Shown here in pieces: positions 1 through 7,266 of a stretch of 64,000 nt of DNA. A program made the translations under genes and the position numbers. The notes beneath the pieces are model-generated. The model was not told where the DNA came from, searched no databases, and worked only from the letters and a program-made list of their open reading frames with translations. How positions within the stretch are numbered: the first letter of the stretch is position 1; every line of letters begins with the position of its first letter. This DNA comes from Phycisphaerales bacterium. GTDB lineage: Bacteria > Planctomycetota > Phycisphaerae > UBA1845 > UTPLA1. Location: contig JACKHI010000001.1 of NCBI GenBank assembly GCA_020639075.1, forward strand, positions 3,720,001 to 3,784,000, given 5' to 3'.

Positions 1-673
1 CCATCGCGTAGGCCGTCTCCATGTCCGTTCGGGCGTCGTCGGCGTTGCGTTTGAGCTCCTTCTCTTTGGCGTTGCGCCAAAGTTCGCGCGTCAATCCCCG
101 AATCGTGTCGACGTCGGTCGGGTCGAGTTCGGACGCTCGATGCAACGCCTCGATTCCCTTGTCGCGATACGTCGGATTCGTGTCGCTGAGGGTCAGCAGT
201 GCGAGTCCCTTGGCGGAATTCGTGATCGCCAGTTCCTGAAGCTCGGGGTAGTTGGATGCCGTGTTGGCCGCATCGAGGACGCGCTGCCAGGCGATGTTGC
301 CGCCGAAGAGCTTCGCGATCTCCATCTCGAGTCTTAGCGTCTGGACGTGCGCAGGCGCGTATCCGGGCTGGTTGTTCAGGGCGTCGGAGAGAAACTGGCG
401 AGCGTTGCCGATTTCGCCCGCTTCGATCGCGCAGCGGGCGGCGGATACGAGGTATTCGGGGTTCTTCGTGTCATCCTTCAGGTAGGCCCGATGATAGGCC
501 CGCATCGCTTTCACGTTTTCGCCGTTCTTCTCGAGTACTTTGGCTTCTTCGACGAACAGTTGCGGATCGGAGCCGGGCAGGTTCTGCACGAGTACGAATC
601 CGGCGGCCGCCAGAAGCACCATGAGCGTCACGACGAGCGATCCGACGAGTGATTTATTGAGTTTCTTGGCCAT
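1..673 (-). CDS. TPR-type membrane-anchored protein of the exosortase/EPS operon (partial, C-terminus off window)
   Basis: The minus strand is open from an ATG at 673 to the window edge, 224 codons, with no stop. The translation starts MAKKLNKSLVGSLVVTL and continues through a hydrophobic stretch (about residues 8-28) that reads as an N-terminal membrane anchor or signal. After it comes helical sequence with the spacing of tetratricopeptide repeats: alternating small/aromatic positions such as KAMRAYHRAYLKD and GNARQFLSDALNNQPGY. It lies 61 nt downstream of the EpsI-like gene on the same strand, so it is probably the fourth gene of the Wza/exosortase/EpsI transcript. TPR proteins are common in exosortase and exopolysaccharide loci, where they are thought to scaffold assembly; a specific role here is inference. 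The 3' end is outside the window. Confidence 0.72.
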   Translation of the reverse strand, partial: MAKKLNKSLVGSLVVTLMVLLAAAGFVLVQNLPGSDPQLFVEEAKVLEKNGENVKAMRAYHRAYLKDDTKNPEYLVSAARCAIEAGEIGNARQFLSDALNNQPGYAPAHVQTLRLEMEIAKLFGGNIAWQRVLDAANTASNYPELQELAITNSAKGLALLTLSDTNPTYRDKGIEALHRASELDPTDVDTIRGLTRELWRNAKEKELKRNADDARTDMETAYAM

Positions 674-734
674 GCGTAATTCCCGCTTTCATTCCCCTGC
701 GATGTCGTCCCGGGACGGGACGTGGTTCGTTCGT

Positions 735-1487
735 CTATTTCGTAATCGAATCTGCCGGCGCCGACGTGCTTGAATTCTCGTCGCCACGTTCACTGCCGCG
801 CGGCGGCCAGTAGTTTTCAAAGAGGACGCCGATCGTGGCGTCCATCAGTTCCTTCGCACGTCGATCCAGTTCGGGGTCCACGGCGTTCAGCCTGCCCGAA
901 AACATGATCTCCAGTTTTGAATAATAGAGCCGCGCGTCGCGCGGGTCCGCCATCTTGAGGCGGGCGGTCTGTCTGCCGTTGTGAAACGTCCCGTTCACGT
1001 TGATCGTGTAATAGACCACATTCTTCAGTTGTTCCTCCTTTTTAGGAAGGAACGCAAGTCGGCGGACGTCGATGTCCTCGTCGAGCGAGTCCATATGAAA
1101 CGTCAGCGAATCATCCCCTGCAGGAATCAGGCCTGCCTGCGGATTACATTCTTCCGGTACGTGCGGCACCTGGTCCTGAACATTCGTATAGTACGTGACA
1201 AAGAGGTTGACGAGGTTTCCGTCTTTCTCCTTGACGCGCCGATCGCGGAGCGTCCACTCGATATATTCTTCCGTTCCCAGTTCCGACAACAAGTCGGTGG
1301 AGAGTCGCTGCGACGCAACGAGCTCGTAGTCGCCAAGGGATGCCGGCGACATGTCGATCAGCGGTTTGCGGATCGGCAACGGTCCCTTGATGATTGTGAA
1401 GGACCAAAGTTCCGTCGCAATCGCACTGCCGCCGAGGACGATGACGGCGAGCGAAAAGTAAACGGCCTGACGCGTGTTGTGTGTCAT
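735..1487 (-). CDS. EpsI-family exosortase-associated protein
   Basis: 250 aa when started at ATG 1487 (MTHNTRQAVYF); the open frame extends further upstream, but only into the end of the exosortase gene, so the shorter start is chosen. Residues about 8-28 form a single hydrophobic segment, a signal anchor. The rest is a soluble domain with features of the EpsI family that accompanies exosortases: a GDYELVASQRLS region, NLFVTYYTN, then HVPEECNPQAGL, which corresponds to the conserved H-x-P-x-x-C motif of EpsI. The Cys and His of this motif are retained. It begins 19 nt after the exosortase stop codon. In other bacteria EpsI is either a separate protein or the C-terminal domain of the exosortase and is needed for exopolysaccharide-linked sorting; its biochemical activity is not established. 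Confidence 0.85.
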   Translation of the reverse strand: MTHNTRQAVYFSLAVIVLGGSAIATELWSFTIIKGPLPIRKPLIDMSPASLGDYELVASQRLSTDLLSELGTEEYIEWTLRDRRVKEKDGNLVNLFVTYYTNVQDQVPHVPEECNPQAGLIPAGDDSLTFHMDSLDEDIDVRRLAFLPKKEEQLKNVVYYTINVNGTFHNGRQTARLKMADPRDARLYYSKLEIMFSGRLNAVDPELDRRAKELMDATIGVLFENYWPPRGSERGDENSSTSAPADSITK

Positions 1488-1506
1488 TAATGCGGAAATC
1501 CCCCAC

Positions 1507-2466
1507 TCATGATTCTGCGGCGGCGTCCTGCTCTTCCACGACCAGATGATCGAGGACCCAGAGCAGGCCCATGTACAGTACGAACCCAAACGCGAACATG
1601 ATCAGTCCAAGTAGTGTATGGGGCGTTCCTTTTGCCAGATCTTCATGACCATACATCTGGAGGCAGCCCGTGATGATCACCCTCAATATGTTGCACATCA
1701 GGGCGACGGGAACCACAAATACTGCCATTGCGACGCGTTGCCACGTGGGTCTGGGCGTGATGTAGGCCAGCGCGAGGCCCAGGGCGACGAACGCCATCAG
1801 GGAGCGCATGCCGCTGCAGGCGCCAGCGACCGTGAACGCCCCGGATTCGCCGCCTTCCATCCAATAGCCGATCTTGATTCCCTCGCGCTCGATTTCCAGC
1901 ACTCCGGGGAAGAGATTAAGAAACCAAGTGGAAATGGCCGCAGCCATCTGTTGAAGCGGATGGGTGAACTGCCGGTAGAGGCGATCGGGGGGCGGCACAG
2001 CGAGGAAGAAAAATGCGATCGGAAAGGCGGTCACCCAAAGTGATCGCCAGCCGCGCAGCAGCAGGACGAGTCCCGCGATGACGCCCATGATCGACAGTGA
2101 CTGCGGATAGCCGATCTTGGCGATGATTGCGAAAAAGTAGCCGCCGAGGCTTGCGACGAGCAGTGCGAGCCCCCAGAGAGAGCCTTCGTGTCTGCCCAGC
2201 AGCAGCTCCGATCGCCGCATATGAACGAGGTACAGGCAGAACGGCACGATCAGGAAGCCGTGGGACCAGTCCGGCGTCTGCCAGAAGTGGAGGAACCGCT
2301 TGTACTGGTCCCAGTAGATCCAGGAAATCAGCGCGACGAGGATGACGAGCTTGATTGCGCCGGTCGTGCCGAGCGCTTCGGCCCAGCTTGGGGCCGCGCG
2401 CTCGGCGGCAGGTCTTGCCGGTGCGTCTTGTGGATTCAGCTCGCTGATGCCGGTCGGGGCCTCCAT
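1507..2466 (-). CDS. xrt: exosortase (PEP-CTERM sorting transpeptidase-like integral membrane enzyme)
   Basis: 319 aa with about eight hydrophobic helices from residue 38 onwards. The three family-defining catalytic positions are visible: Cys217 in AGACSGMRS, Arg262 in CNILRVIITG and His283 in GTPHTLLGL, each in or next to a membrane segment. Exosortases recognise a C-terminal PEP motif-helix-Arg cluster on exported proteins and process it at the inner membrane. A likely substrate with exactly this tail is encoded at 45420-46214. The gene starts with ATG 2466, 80 nt downstream of the polysaccharide-export gene, and is followed by EpsI. The combination Wza + Xrt + EpsI + TPR protein is a typical exopolysaccharide-linked exosortase locus. 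I cannot assign the exosortase subtype (A, B, U, etc.) from sequence alone. Confidence 0.93.
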   Translation of the reverse strand: MEAPTGISELNPQDAPARPAAERAAPSWAEALGTTGAIKLVILVALISWIYWDQYKRFLHFWQTPDWSHGFLIVPFCLYLVHMRRSELLLGRHEGSLWGLALLVASLGGYFFAIIAKIGYPQSLSIMGVIAGLVLLLRGWRSLWVTAFPIAFFFLAVPPPDRLYRQFTHPLQQMAAAISTWFLNLFPGVLEIEREGIKIGYWMEGGESGAFTVAGACSGMRSLMAFVALGLALAYITPRPTWQRVAMAVFVVPVALMCNILRVIITGCLQMYGHEDLAKGTPHTLLGLIMFAFGFVLYMGLLWVLDHLVVEEQDAAAES

Positions 2467-2546
2467 TGCAAACTACCCCTTCCGCGGCGCGACGCGCCGT
2501 TCCCGTTGTCGCAATCTGTCATCGCGATTCATTGTTGTCGTGGCGA

Positions 2547-4127
2547 TCAGATCGGCAGGCCTCTCAGCTGAGATTCCTGGAGTTCGCGCTGTCGCGTCTG
2601 CTCGCGGGCAGAGAACGTGTCGCTGTCCGCGAAGTTGCGATCGTAAACGAATCCAAAGCCGTAGCTCATGCGGAACGCGTTGCGGAGAACGGCAAGGAAG
2701 ATGTGAATCGGTGTCGATCCCACATTGATCGTGTCGTTCGGCCGGACATAAAAGTCCGGTGTGTCGCCCGCGATAATCGCGTCCAGATCGATCTGTATCG
2801 TCTGCTCCTCGTCTTTGCTGATCCGGCGAACCAGGTTCGCTCGAGAGGGTTCTGCAAGCGGCCCGAATCCTCCCGCCGAGACCAGGGCCTGTTTGACTGT
2901 CAGTGCACGCCCGTCCAACTGATAGGGACCGGGGCTCTGGACGTTTCCGCCCATGTAGTATTGGCCGATGTTCGGAATCCGAACACGAATCAAATCGCCC
3001 GGCCGAATCACGACATTGTATTTCGGATCGCCCGCTAGCAAAGCCTTGGCGGGAATGGCGATGATCCGAACGTCGGAACCGCCCATTTCCGGGGAGATTT
3101 CTTCGTCCGGCATCGTCGTCGGTGTGTTTGGAGTCACAGGTACGGTAGTTGGCATCGGCCGGGCCGGGGCGATTGACGGGATTTTCGTCGATTCGACCAC
3201 TTTCCACTCGCCAGTCGTCGGGTCGAACACGGGCTCCGCGGCGGGACCGCCGATGGGGCCGGACTCCAGTCGATCCAACTCGCTGTTGCGGGGTCCGGCC
3301 TGGGCGACTCTCGTGGGCCCATTCGGGCCGCGGCCCATGTCTGACAGCGTGTAATTCTGATCGGACCAAAGTCCCTTTCGACGCGCTTGTGCATCGCCCA
3401 TGGACGCACCCGAGGATGGCGGGGCGCCCTCATCGCGGCGGAAAATGTAGATTGTGTCGACCTGCGTCGGGAGTCCGCCGACGGCGCCGACGGCGTTCAT
3501 CAGTCGATAGTCGGGTCGTGTGATCGGATAGTTCCCGGGCTGCTGGATGGAGCCGACAATCGTGAACTGTTGCCCCTCGCTGCGCAAAACCGAGACTTGA
3601 ACATCGGCATTGTCGAGGATCTGACGCTCACTGAGGAGTCGTTTGAGCTCCAGCTCGAGTTCGCGCGGCGTCAGGCCGGCGATGCGGACCGGCCCGAGCG
3701 ACGGAAAAGTCTCTTCGCCGGAGGAACGCACTTGAAATTGCTGTTCTGAAGTGACGCCCGGTGCCAGGAGTTCGAAGATTGAAACGCGAAGGATATCGCC
3801 GGCGTTGAGCTTGGGCTCGACGTACATTGGTTCGAGATCTTCCGCCGACGGTTCTTCCGCATCGATCAGTTCGTCCGGCTCCTCAAGCAACGACATCACG
3901 GAGAGGATCTCCGTCGTCTTGCCGTTTCGATAGTTGCCGGCCTGCGACGGATCCAGGAATCCGTTGTTGATCCAGCTCGGGATTCGGAAGTCCTTGCTGC
4001 ATCCCGCCAAGACCAATACGAGGCAGAACGCAGTGAGGCCCGTGACGCGGCAATGCCCCGTCATTGGCGCTTGAACCGGATTGGGCGTATTGACTGTGAT
4101 GGTCTTTCTGATCAGCGAATCGAGCAT
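2547..4127 (-). CDS. polysaccharide export lipoprotein, Wza/Poly_export family with SLBB domains
   Basis: 526 aa from ATG 4127, which has a GGGAG Shine-Dalgarno about 8 nt upstream; a second ATG at 4064 would give a shorter, more classical lipoprotein signal. A hydrophobic stretch ends in the lipobox LVLAGC, predicting attachment to the outer membrane. A Poly_export region follows (KLNAGDILRVSIFE and a beta-rich stretch up to about residue 200), then a first SLBB-like module (FTIVGSIQQPGNYP). A Pro/Ser/Thr-rich linker separates it from a second SLBB module near the C-terminus (YYMGGNVQSPGPYQLDGRALT). The protein should form the outer-membrane and periplasmic channel for an exopolysaccharide. 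It is the first gene of the operon leading into the exosortase. The low-complexity linker of about 130 residues between the SLBB modules is longer than in typical Wza proteins. Confidence 0.88.
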   Translation of the reverse strand: MLDSLIRKTITVNTPNPVQAPMTGHCRVTGLTAFCLVLVLAGCSKDFRIPSWINNGFLDPSQAGNYRNGKTTEILSVMSLLEEPDELIDAEEPSAEDLEPMYVEPKLNAGDILRVSIFELLAPGVTSEQQFQVRSSGEETFPSLGPVRIAGLTPRELELELKRLLSERQILDNADVQVSVLRSEGQQFTIVGSIQQPGNYPITRPDYRLMNAVGAVGGLPTQVDTIYIFRRDEGAPPSSGASMGDAQARRKGLWSDQNYTLSDMGRGPNGPTRVAQAGPRNSELDRLESGPIGGPAAEPVFDPTTGEWKVVESTKIPSIAPARPMPTTVPVTPNTPTTMPDEEISPEMGGSDVRIIAIPAKALLAGDPKYNVVIRPGDLIRVRIPNIGQYYMGGNVQSPGPYQLDGRALTVKQALVSAGGFGPLAEPSRANLVRRISKDEEQTIQIDLDAIIAGDTPDFYVRPNDTINVGSTPIHIFLAVLRNAFRMSYGFGFVYDRNFADSDTFSAREQTRQRELQESQLRGLPI

Positions 4128-4550
4128 ATTTGCCGCTCCCAATTGCAAGGCGAAGCGATTGTTATCATCCCTGTCGTTCGCTGTATCGTCCGGGCTGCAA
4201 CCCGATAAAACTTATAAGTGCCGAGAATCTGGCAAAATCAGGATCCTCGATGCTCGCTTTATGAGACGCACTCCGGCGTGACGTCTGATAAAAGCAAGTT
4301 GCCGTCGCGGGTTGGTTTGTGTCCGAATAAAAACCCACTCTAGTTGCCGTGCGTGCGGTGGTCTTCATGTTGCTATAGCGCAATTGTTGCGCTCGCGCAC
4401 GGGTTTCGTACGTCGTCGCCCAGCTTCTGTTCAGCCCGACTTTTCGCTCCGTCGATGTGAGGAGGGCGGCCGAAACGTCGGCTTCGTCGCATTCGTTCAG
4501 TGGAGTGCGATTGGAGCGGACCGAATCGGTACGTTGATGGGAGCGACATC
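4128..4550. other. divergent intergenic region between the EPS/exosortase operon and the acyltransferase gene
   Basis: 423 bp without a credible gene. It must carry the divergent promoters for the minus-strand export operon and the plus-strand acyltransferase. It is locally AT-richer than its surroundings (around 4195-4345), with several TATAA-like stretches such as TTATAAGT near 4210, but I cannot single out a convincing -35/-10 pair. A G-rich GAGGAGGG lies near 4460 without a start codon at suitable distance. No tRNA or known riboswitch is recognised. Confidence 0.5.
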
Positions 4551-5261
4551 ATGGACGAAGTCGTCATTTTCGGCGCCGGCGGCCACGGCCGCGTTGTACT
4601 CGATATTCTCGCGCAGGCCGAAAGCTACAAGCCGATCGGATTCCTCGACAACAATCGGCAGTTGCATGGCCGGCGCGTCGACGGATTGAAAGTCCTCGGC
4701 GGCATGGACATGGCGGCGAGTCTGTACGCCGATGGTGTGCGGCGCGCGATCATCGCCATCGGCGACAACGGCGTGCGGCGCGATATTGCGCGATCCGTGG
4801 AAGCCGCGGGTTTCGAATTGGTCAACGCGGTGCATCCATCCGCCCGGTTGGCCACCAACGTGACGCTCGGCAAGGGGCTTGTGATCGCCGCCGGCGCGCT
4901 GGTCTGTGCGCACGTGCAGATCGGGGATTACGCAATTTTGAATACTGGCTGCATCATCGATCATGAATCGATGATCGGCATGGCCGTGCACATCTGTCCG
5001 GGCGTGCGACTTGCCGGGCATGTCGTCGCGGAGTCCGGCGCTTTTGTCGGTATCGGCGCCACGATCGTGCAGAACGTTCGCGTCGGATTTGAGGCGATCG
5101 TCGGTGCGGGGGCCGTCGTGGTGCAGGACGTGGAGCCGATGACGACAGTCGTCGGCGTCCCGGCGAGACCGATCAAAGATGCACCGAGCGTGGACGAGTT
5201 CACTGCATTGCTTTCTCCGGTCGGCGCTGATCCGCGCGATCCGATGGCGCTGCGGCAATAG
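4551..5261 (+). CDS. NeuD/PglD-type sugar O-/N-acyltransferase (left-handed beta-helix)
   Basis: 236 aa from ATG 4551, preceded by GGGAG 8 nt upstream; an in-frame start at 4500 has no ribosome binding site. The N-terminus has a Rossmann-like PglD_N domain with the nucleotide/sugar-binding GAGGHGR motif (residues 8-14) and GFLDNN. From about residue 95 the sequence turns into hexapeptide repeats (VTLGKGLVIAAGALV, NTGCIIDHESMIG, VHICPGVRLAGHV), the left-handed beta-helix of acetyl-CoA-dependent transferases. The His of IIDHES matches the catalytic His of the family. Members acetylate amino or hydroxy sugars for surface glycans, and the position opposite the polysaccharide-export operon fits that. 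The exact substrate cannot be read. Confidence 0.85.
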   Translation: MDEVVIFGAGGHGRVVLDILAQAESYKPIGFLDNNRQLHGRRVDGLKVLGGMDMAASLYADGVRRAIIAIGDNGVRRDIARSVEAAGFELVNAVHPSARLATNVTLGKGLVIAAGALVCAHVQIGDYAILNTGCIIDHESMIGMAVHICPGVRLAGHVVAESGAFVGIGATIVQNVRVGFEAIVGAGAVVVQDVEPMTTVVGVPARPIKDAPSVDEFTALLSPVGADPRDPMALRQ

Positions 5262-5316
5262 TTGTGTCGTTGTCTTGATGTCGTTGGCAGTCACGCCGAC
5301 GTGCGTCGCCGTCTTT

Positions 5317-5667
5317 TCAGAGTTGTTCGGCGAAGCTCAGTTCGTGGCCGTCGGGATCGCTGACATGAAAGTAGCGTTCGCCCCAGGCGGCATTTTTCGG
5401 CGGCGCGTCGGCCGGAATCCCCTCTGATATCAGGCGATTGTGTTGTTCGTCCGCATCGGCGACGCGGAAGATTACGCGGCCCCAGTGCGTCCGGCGGTAA
5501 TGGTCGTTTTCAATCAGGTTTACGAACGCATCGCCCGCCTGGAGCGTCGTGAACTCCGCTTCAGGACCGCCGAAAGTCACGTCGAAGCCGCATCGTTCGT
5601 AGAATTCGACGGATTGTCGCATGTCGCGGACGAATAGCGTGATGGCGCTGATGTGTTGGATCTGCAT
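5317..5667 (-). CDS. VOC-superfamily (glyoxalase/bleomycin-resistance-like) protein
   Basis: 116 aa, a single vicinal-oxygen-chelate module pair: an N-terminal beta-alpha-beta-beta-beta unit (HISAITLFVRDMRQSVEFYERCGFDV) and a second unit starting HWGRVIFRVADADEQHNRL. The end has the usual FHVSDPDGHELSFAEQ, where the Glu of GHELSF is the typical metal ligand; His5 and His62 are candidates for the other ligands. Proteins of this size act as glyoxalases, dioxygenases or antibiotic-binding proteins, and nothing in the context resolves which. The gene is convergent with the acyltransferase and only 9 nt separate it from the upstream zinc-ribbon gene, so it may be the last gene of that transcript. 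Confidence 0.85.
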   Translation of the reverse strand: MQIQHISAITLFVRDMRQSVEFYERCGFDVTFGGPEAEFTTLQAGDAFVNLIENDHYRRTHWGRVIFRVADADEQHNRLISEGIPADAPPKNAAWGERYFHVSDPDGHELSFAEQL

Positions 5668-5676
5668 CGGCGACTT

Positions 5677-6096
5677 TCAATTGGGTTGAGTTGTGTTCTT
5701 CATAGCGACGCCGCATTCCGGGCACTTGCCGCTTTCGTTGCCGTTGAGATTGTAACCGCAGCCGAGGCAGTGTTTCCCAGCGGCAATGTTGCGGCGCCGC
5801 GGCCACAACGGCCATGCGAGGGCGGCGGCGATGTGCAGCCAGTGTGGAATCGCGACAGCGAACATGGGCCAGGCGATGGAAACGCCGGGCGCGCTCCAGA
5901 AGCGCCCTCGCGGCGACGCGAATTGAATCCGCGTCGTCTTGATGTCGTCGAAGATGCCTTCGAAGTAGAGACCGCTCTCGGTGAGGATGACGCGAAAGGT
6001 CAGCACTTCGACGGAAAGCGAGCCGATAAACGTGACGATCGCGAGACCAAGCAGAATCGCGAGGGGGATGAGCTTGCGAGAGTCAGGCCGGGGCAT
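5677..6096 (-). CDS. small membrane protein with C-terminal CPECG zinc ribbon (copy 1)
   Basis: 139 aa. There is one N-terminal transmembrane helix (residues about 9-28), an extracytoplasmic segment of about 50 residues, and a second hydrophobic helix (AIPHWLHIAAALAWPLW). It ends in a basic stretch and a C-terminal zinc ribbon CLGCGYNLNGNESGKCPECG with two CxxC knuckles. Four paralogues lie in this window (also 6083-6523, 19922-20401 and 20398-20772), sharing the ribbon but little of the loop. The start overlaps the end of the upstream paralogue by 14 nt, so the two are probably co-translated. Proteins of this layout are numerous in planctomycete genomes and uncharacterised. I infer a cytoplasmic ribbon held at the membrane; the function is unknown. 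Confidence 0.82.
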   Translation of the reverse strand: MPRPDSRKLIPLAILLGLAIVTFIGSLSVEVLTFRVILTESGLYFEGIFDDIKTTRIQFASPRGRFWSAPGVSIAWPMFAVAIPHWLHIAAALAWPLWPRRRNIAAGKHCLGCGYNLNGNESGKCPECGVAMKNTTQPN

Positions 6097-6523
6097 GGGG
6101 CGTCGTTTTTGATGGGCCCGATTGCTCGCCGCACTCCGGGCATCGGCCGCTTCGGTTTCCAGTCAGATCGTAGCCGCAACTCTCACAAGCGCCGTGTATT
6201 GGCTGCCGATGTTGCGTTCTCGTGCGGCGACGGAGGCTCAGCCACAGCGGAAAGGTCGCCAACACGATCAGCCAGAGCGGAAGAACCTGAACACCCGCCG
6301 AGAGGTACGGCCACTCGAACCGATGGGACATTTCGGCGCGCGGCCAGTTGATCTCGAACGGCACATCCGCCAGGTAGTCACTGTTGCAGTAGATGTTCCC
6401 TCCCTGAATTCGGACGAAGTACCCGCGTCCCGCTACGATGAGCGGCTGAAGGGACGAAATCCCCCATGCTGCGATCGCCGCCACCCAGATTGCGAGGAGG
6501 ATGAACCGAACGCTGGTCATCAC
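6083..6523 (-). CDS. small membrane protein with C-terminal CPECG zinc ribbon (copy 2)
   Basis: 146 aa if begun at GTG 6523; the adjacent ATG at 6520 is an equally good start, and neither has a clear Shine-Dalgarno. It has an N-terminal transmembrane helix (ILLAIWVAAIAAWGI), an extracytoplasmic loop, and a second helix (LPLWLIVLATFPLWLSL). An arginine-rich cytoplasmic stretch follows, then the ribbon CESCGYDLTGNRSGRCPECG. The architecture is identical to the gene it overlaps downstream (5677-6096). It lies 88 nt downstream of tRNA-Leu on the same strand, so it might even be read from the tRNA promoter. The family has no known biochemical role. Confidence 0.82.
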   Translation of the reverse strand: MMTSVRFILLAIWVAAIAAWGISSLQPLIVAGRGYFVRIQGGNIYCNSDYLADVPFEINWPRAEMSHRFEWPYLSAGVQVLPLWLIVLATFPLWLSLRRRTRTQHRQPIHGACESCGYDLTGNRSGRCPECGEQSGPSKTTPHAPA

Positions 6524-6611
6524 GGTGCTCGGACACGAACCGAGGGTCCATGGCGGCCCTCGCTGACGATCGAGTCAGATTCGGGGAAAGTTGAGTGATT
6601 TTCCGGGACAC

Positions 6612-6695
6612 TGCCGAAGGAGGGACTCGAACCCTCACTCCCTTGCGGGAATCGGATTTTGAATCCGACGCGTCTGCCAATTCCGCCACTTCGGC
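6612..6695 (-). tRNA. tRNA-Leu (anticodon CAA)
   Basis: Read on the minus strand, the sequence folds as a class II tRNA. The acceptor stem is GCCGAAG/CTTCGGC with discriminator A at 6612, the D arm contains GGCGGAATTGGCAGACGC, and the anticodon stem TCGGA/TCCGA encloses loop TTCAAAA (anticodon CAA). A long variable arm CCCGCAAGGG and a T arm with GGTTCGAGTCC complete it. The 3' CCA is not encoded. CAA decodes the UUG leucine codon. Confidence 0.96.
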
Positions 6696-6858
6696 TCGAA
6701 GCCTTGGGATAATACGCGACAATTCCGGGATCGAAAAGCGGCGTCGGCAAACTGGTACGCGATGCCGGCGGCATCCGGAATTGGGGCTGGCGGGCCCCCC
6801 GCCCGTCTTGGGAGCCCTGATGGGCCGGCAGGCATGTGTCGGGGCGCGGCGGGCGATC

Positions 6859-6887
6859 TTGCGGATTTCACACTCAGGGGATATATT
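6859..6887 (+). promoter_or_regulatory. candidate sigma-70 promoter for the small basic protein gene
   Basis: TTGCGG at 6859-6864 and TATATT at 6882-6887 are separated by 17 nt, which fits a housekeeping -35/-10 pair. The predicted start of transcription is about 30 nt upstream of the ATG at 6923. A similar TATATTA box followed by CGGG is present at 9441-9447 upstream of the DUF1573 gene. Confidence 0.45.
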
Positions 6888-6922
6888 ACGGGGCTCGAAA
6901 GTTTTGGAGGCAGACGAACGTT

Positions 6923-7234
6923 ATGGCCATTGATATCAAGCCCGGCAGCAAGATCAAAGTGACACTCGAAAAGGCGCCATCGAACGAGGCCGCCTCCAAG
7001 ACGCTCGCGCGTATTTTCCGGTCGAACTCGGCCGGTCGGCAGGCTCGGCGGGTGCGCAAGGCCCTGCGAACGTCTGCGTTTGAAGGCAGGCAGCGCGGCG
7101 GCCGCATCTGGCGGGTCATGCCGAAGGCGCCGCGGCTCTGTCAGCCGGAAAAAGGCACGACCTGCGAGCTGACGGCAACGACGCAGTTGATTCGCGATCT
7201 CAACAGCGTCGAGCGCTTCGTCAAGGTCTCCTGA
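6923..7234 (+). CDS. small basic protein of unknown function
   Basis: 103 aa, strongly basic (many Arg/Lys in RQARRVRKALR and RQRGGRIWRV). Start ATG 6923 is chosen because a GGAGG lies 12 nt upstream and the sequence MAIDIKPGSKIKVTLEKAP begins a compact beta-like N-terminus. There are no transmembrane segment, cysteine pair or catalytic motif. The two halves look like a small beta-barrel-like start followed by a basic helical region and a conserved-looking end (LNSVERFVKV), suggesting nucleic-acid or ribosome binding. That is inference; I do not recognise a named family. It has its own promoter-like element and an intrinsic terminator, so it is probably monocistronic. Confidence 0.7.
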   Translation: MAIDIKPGSKIKVTLEKAPSNEAASKTLARIFRSNSAGRQARRVRKALRTSAFEGRQRGGRIWRVMPKAPRLCQPEKGTTCELTATTQLIRDLNSVERFVKVS

Positions 7235-7266
7235 CGAGACCGCTCGAACTGATTGAACGAACTAAC

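Noticed and set aside
6378..6774. Frames over tRNA-Leu giving ELADASDSKSDSRKG-like or GGIGRRVGFKIRF-like peptides
   Set aside because: These strings are translations of a tRNA gene and a familiar source of false proteins.
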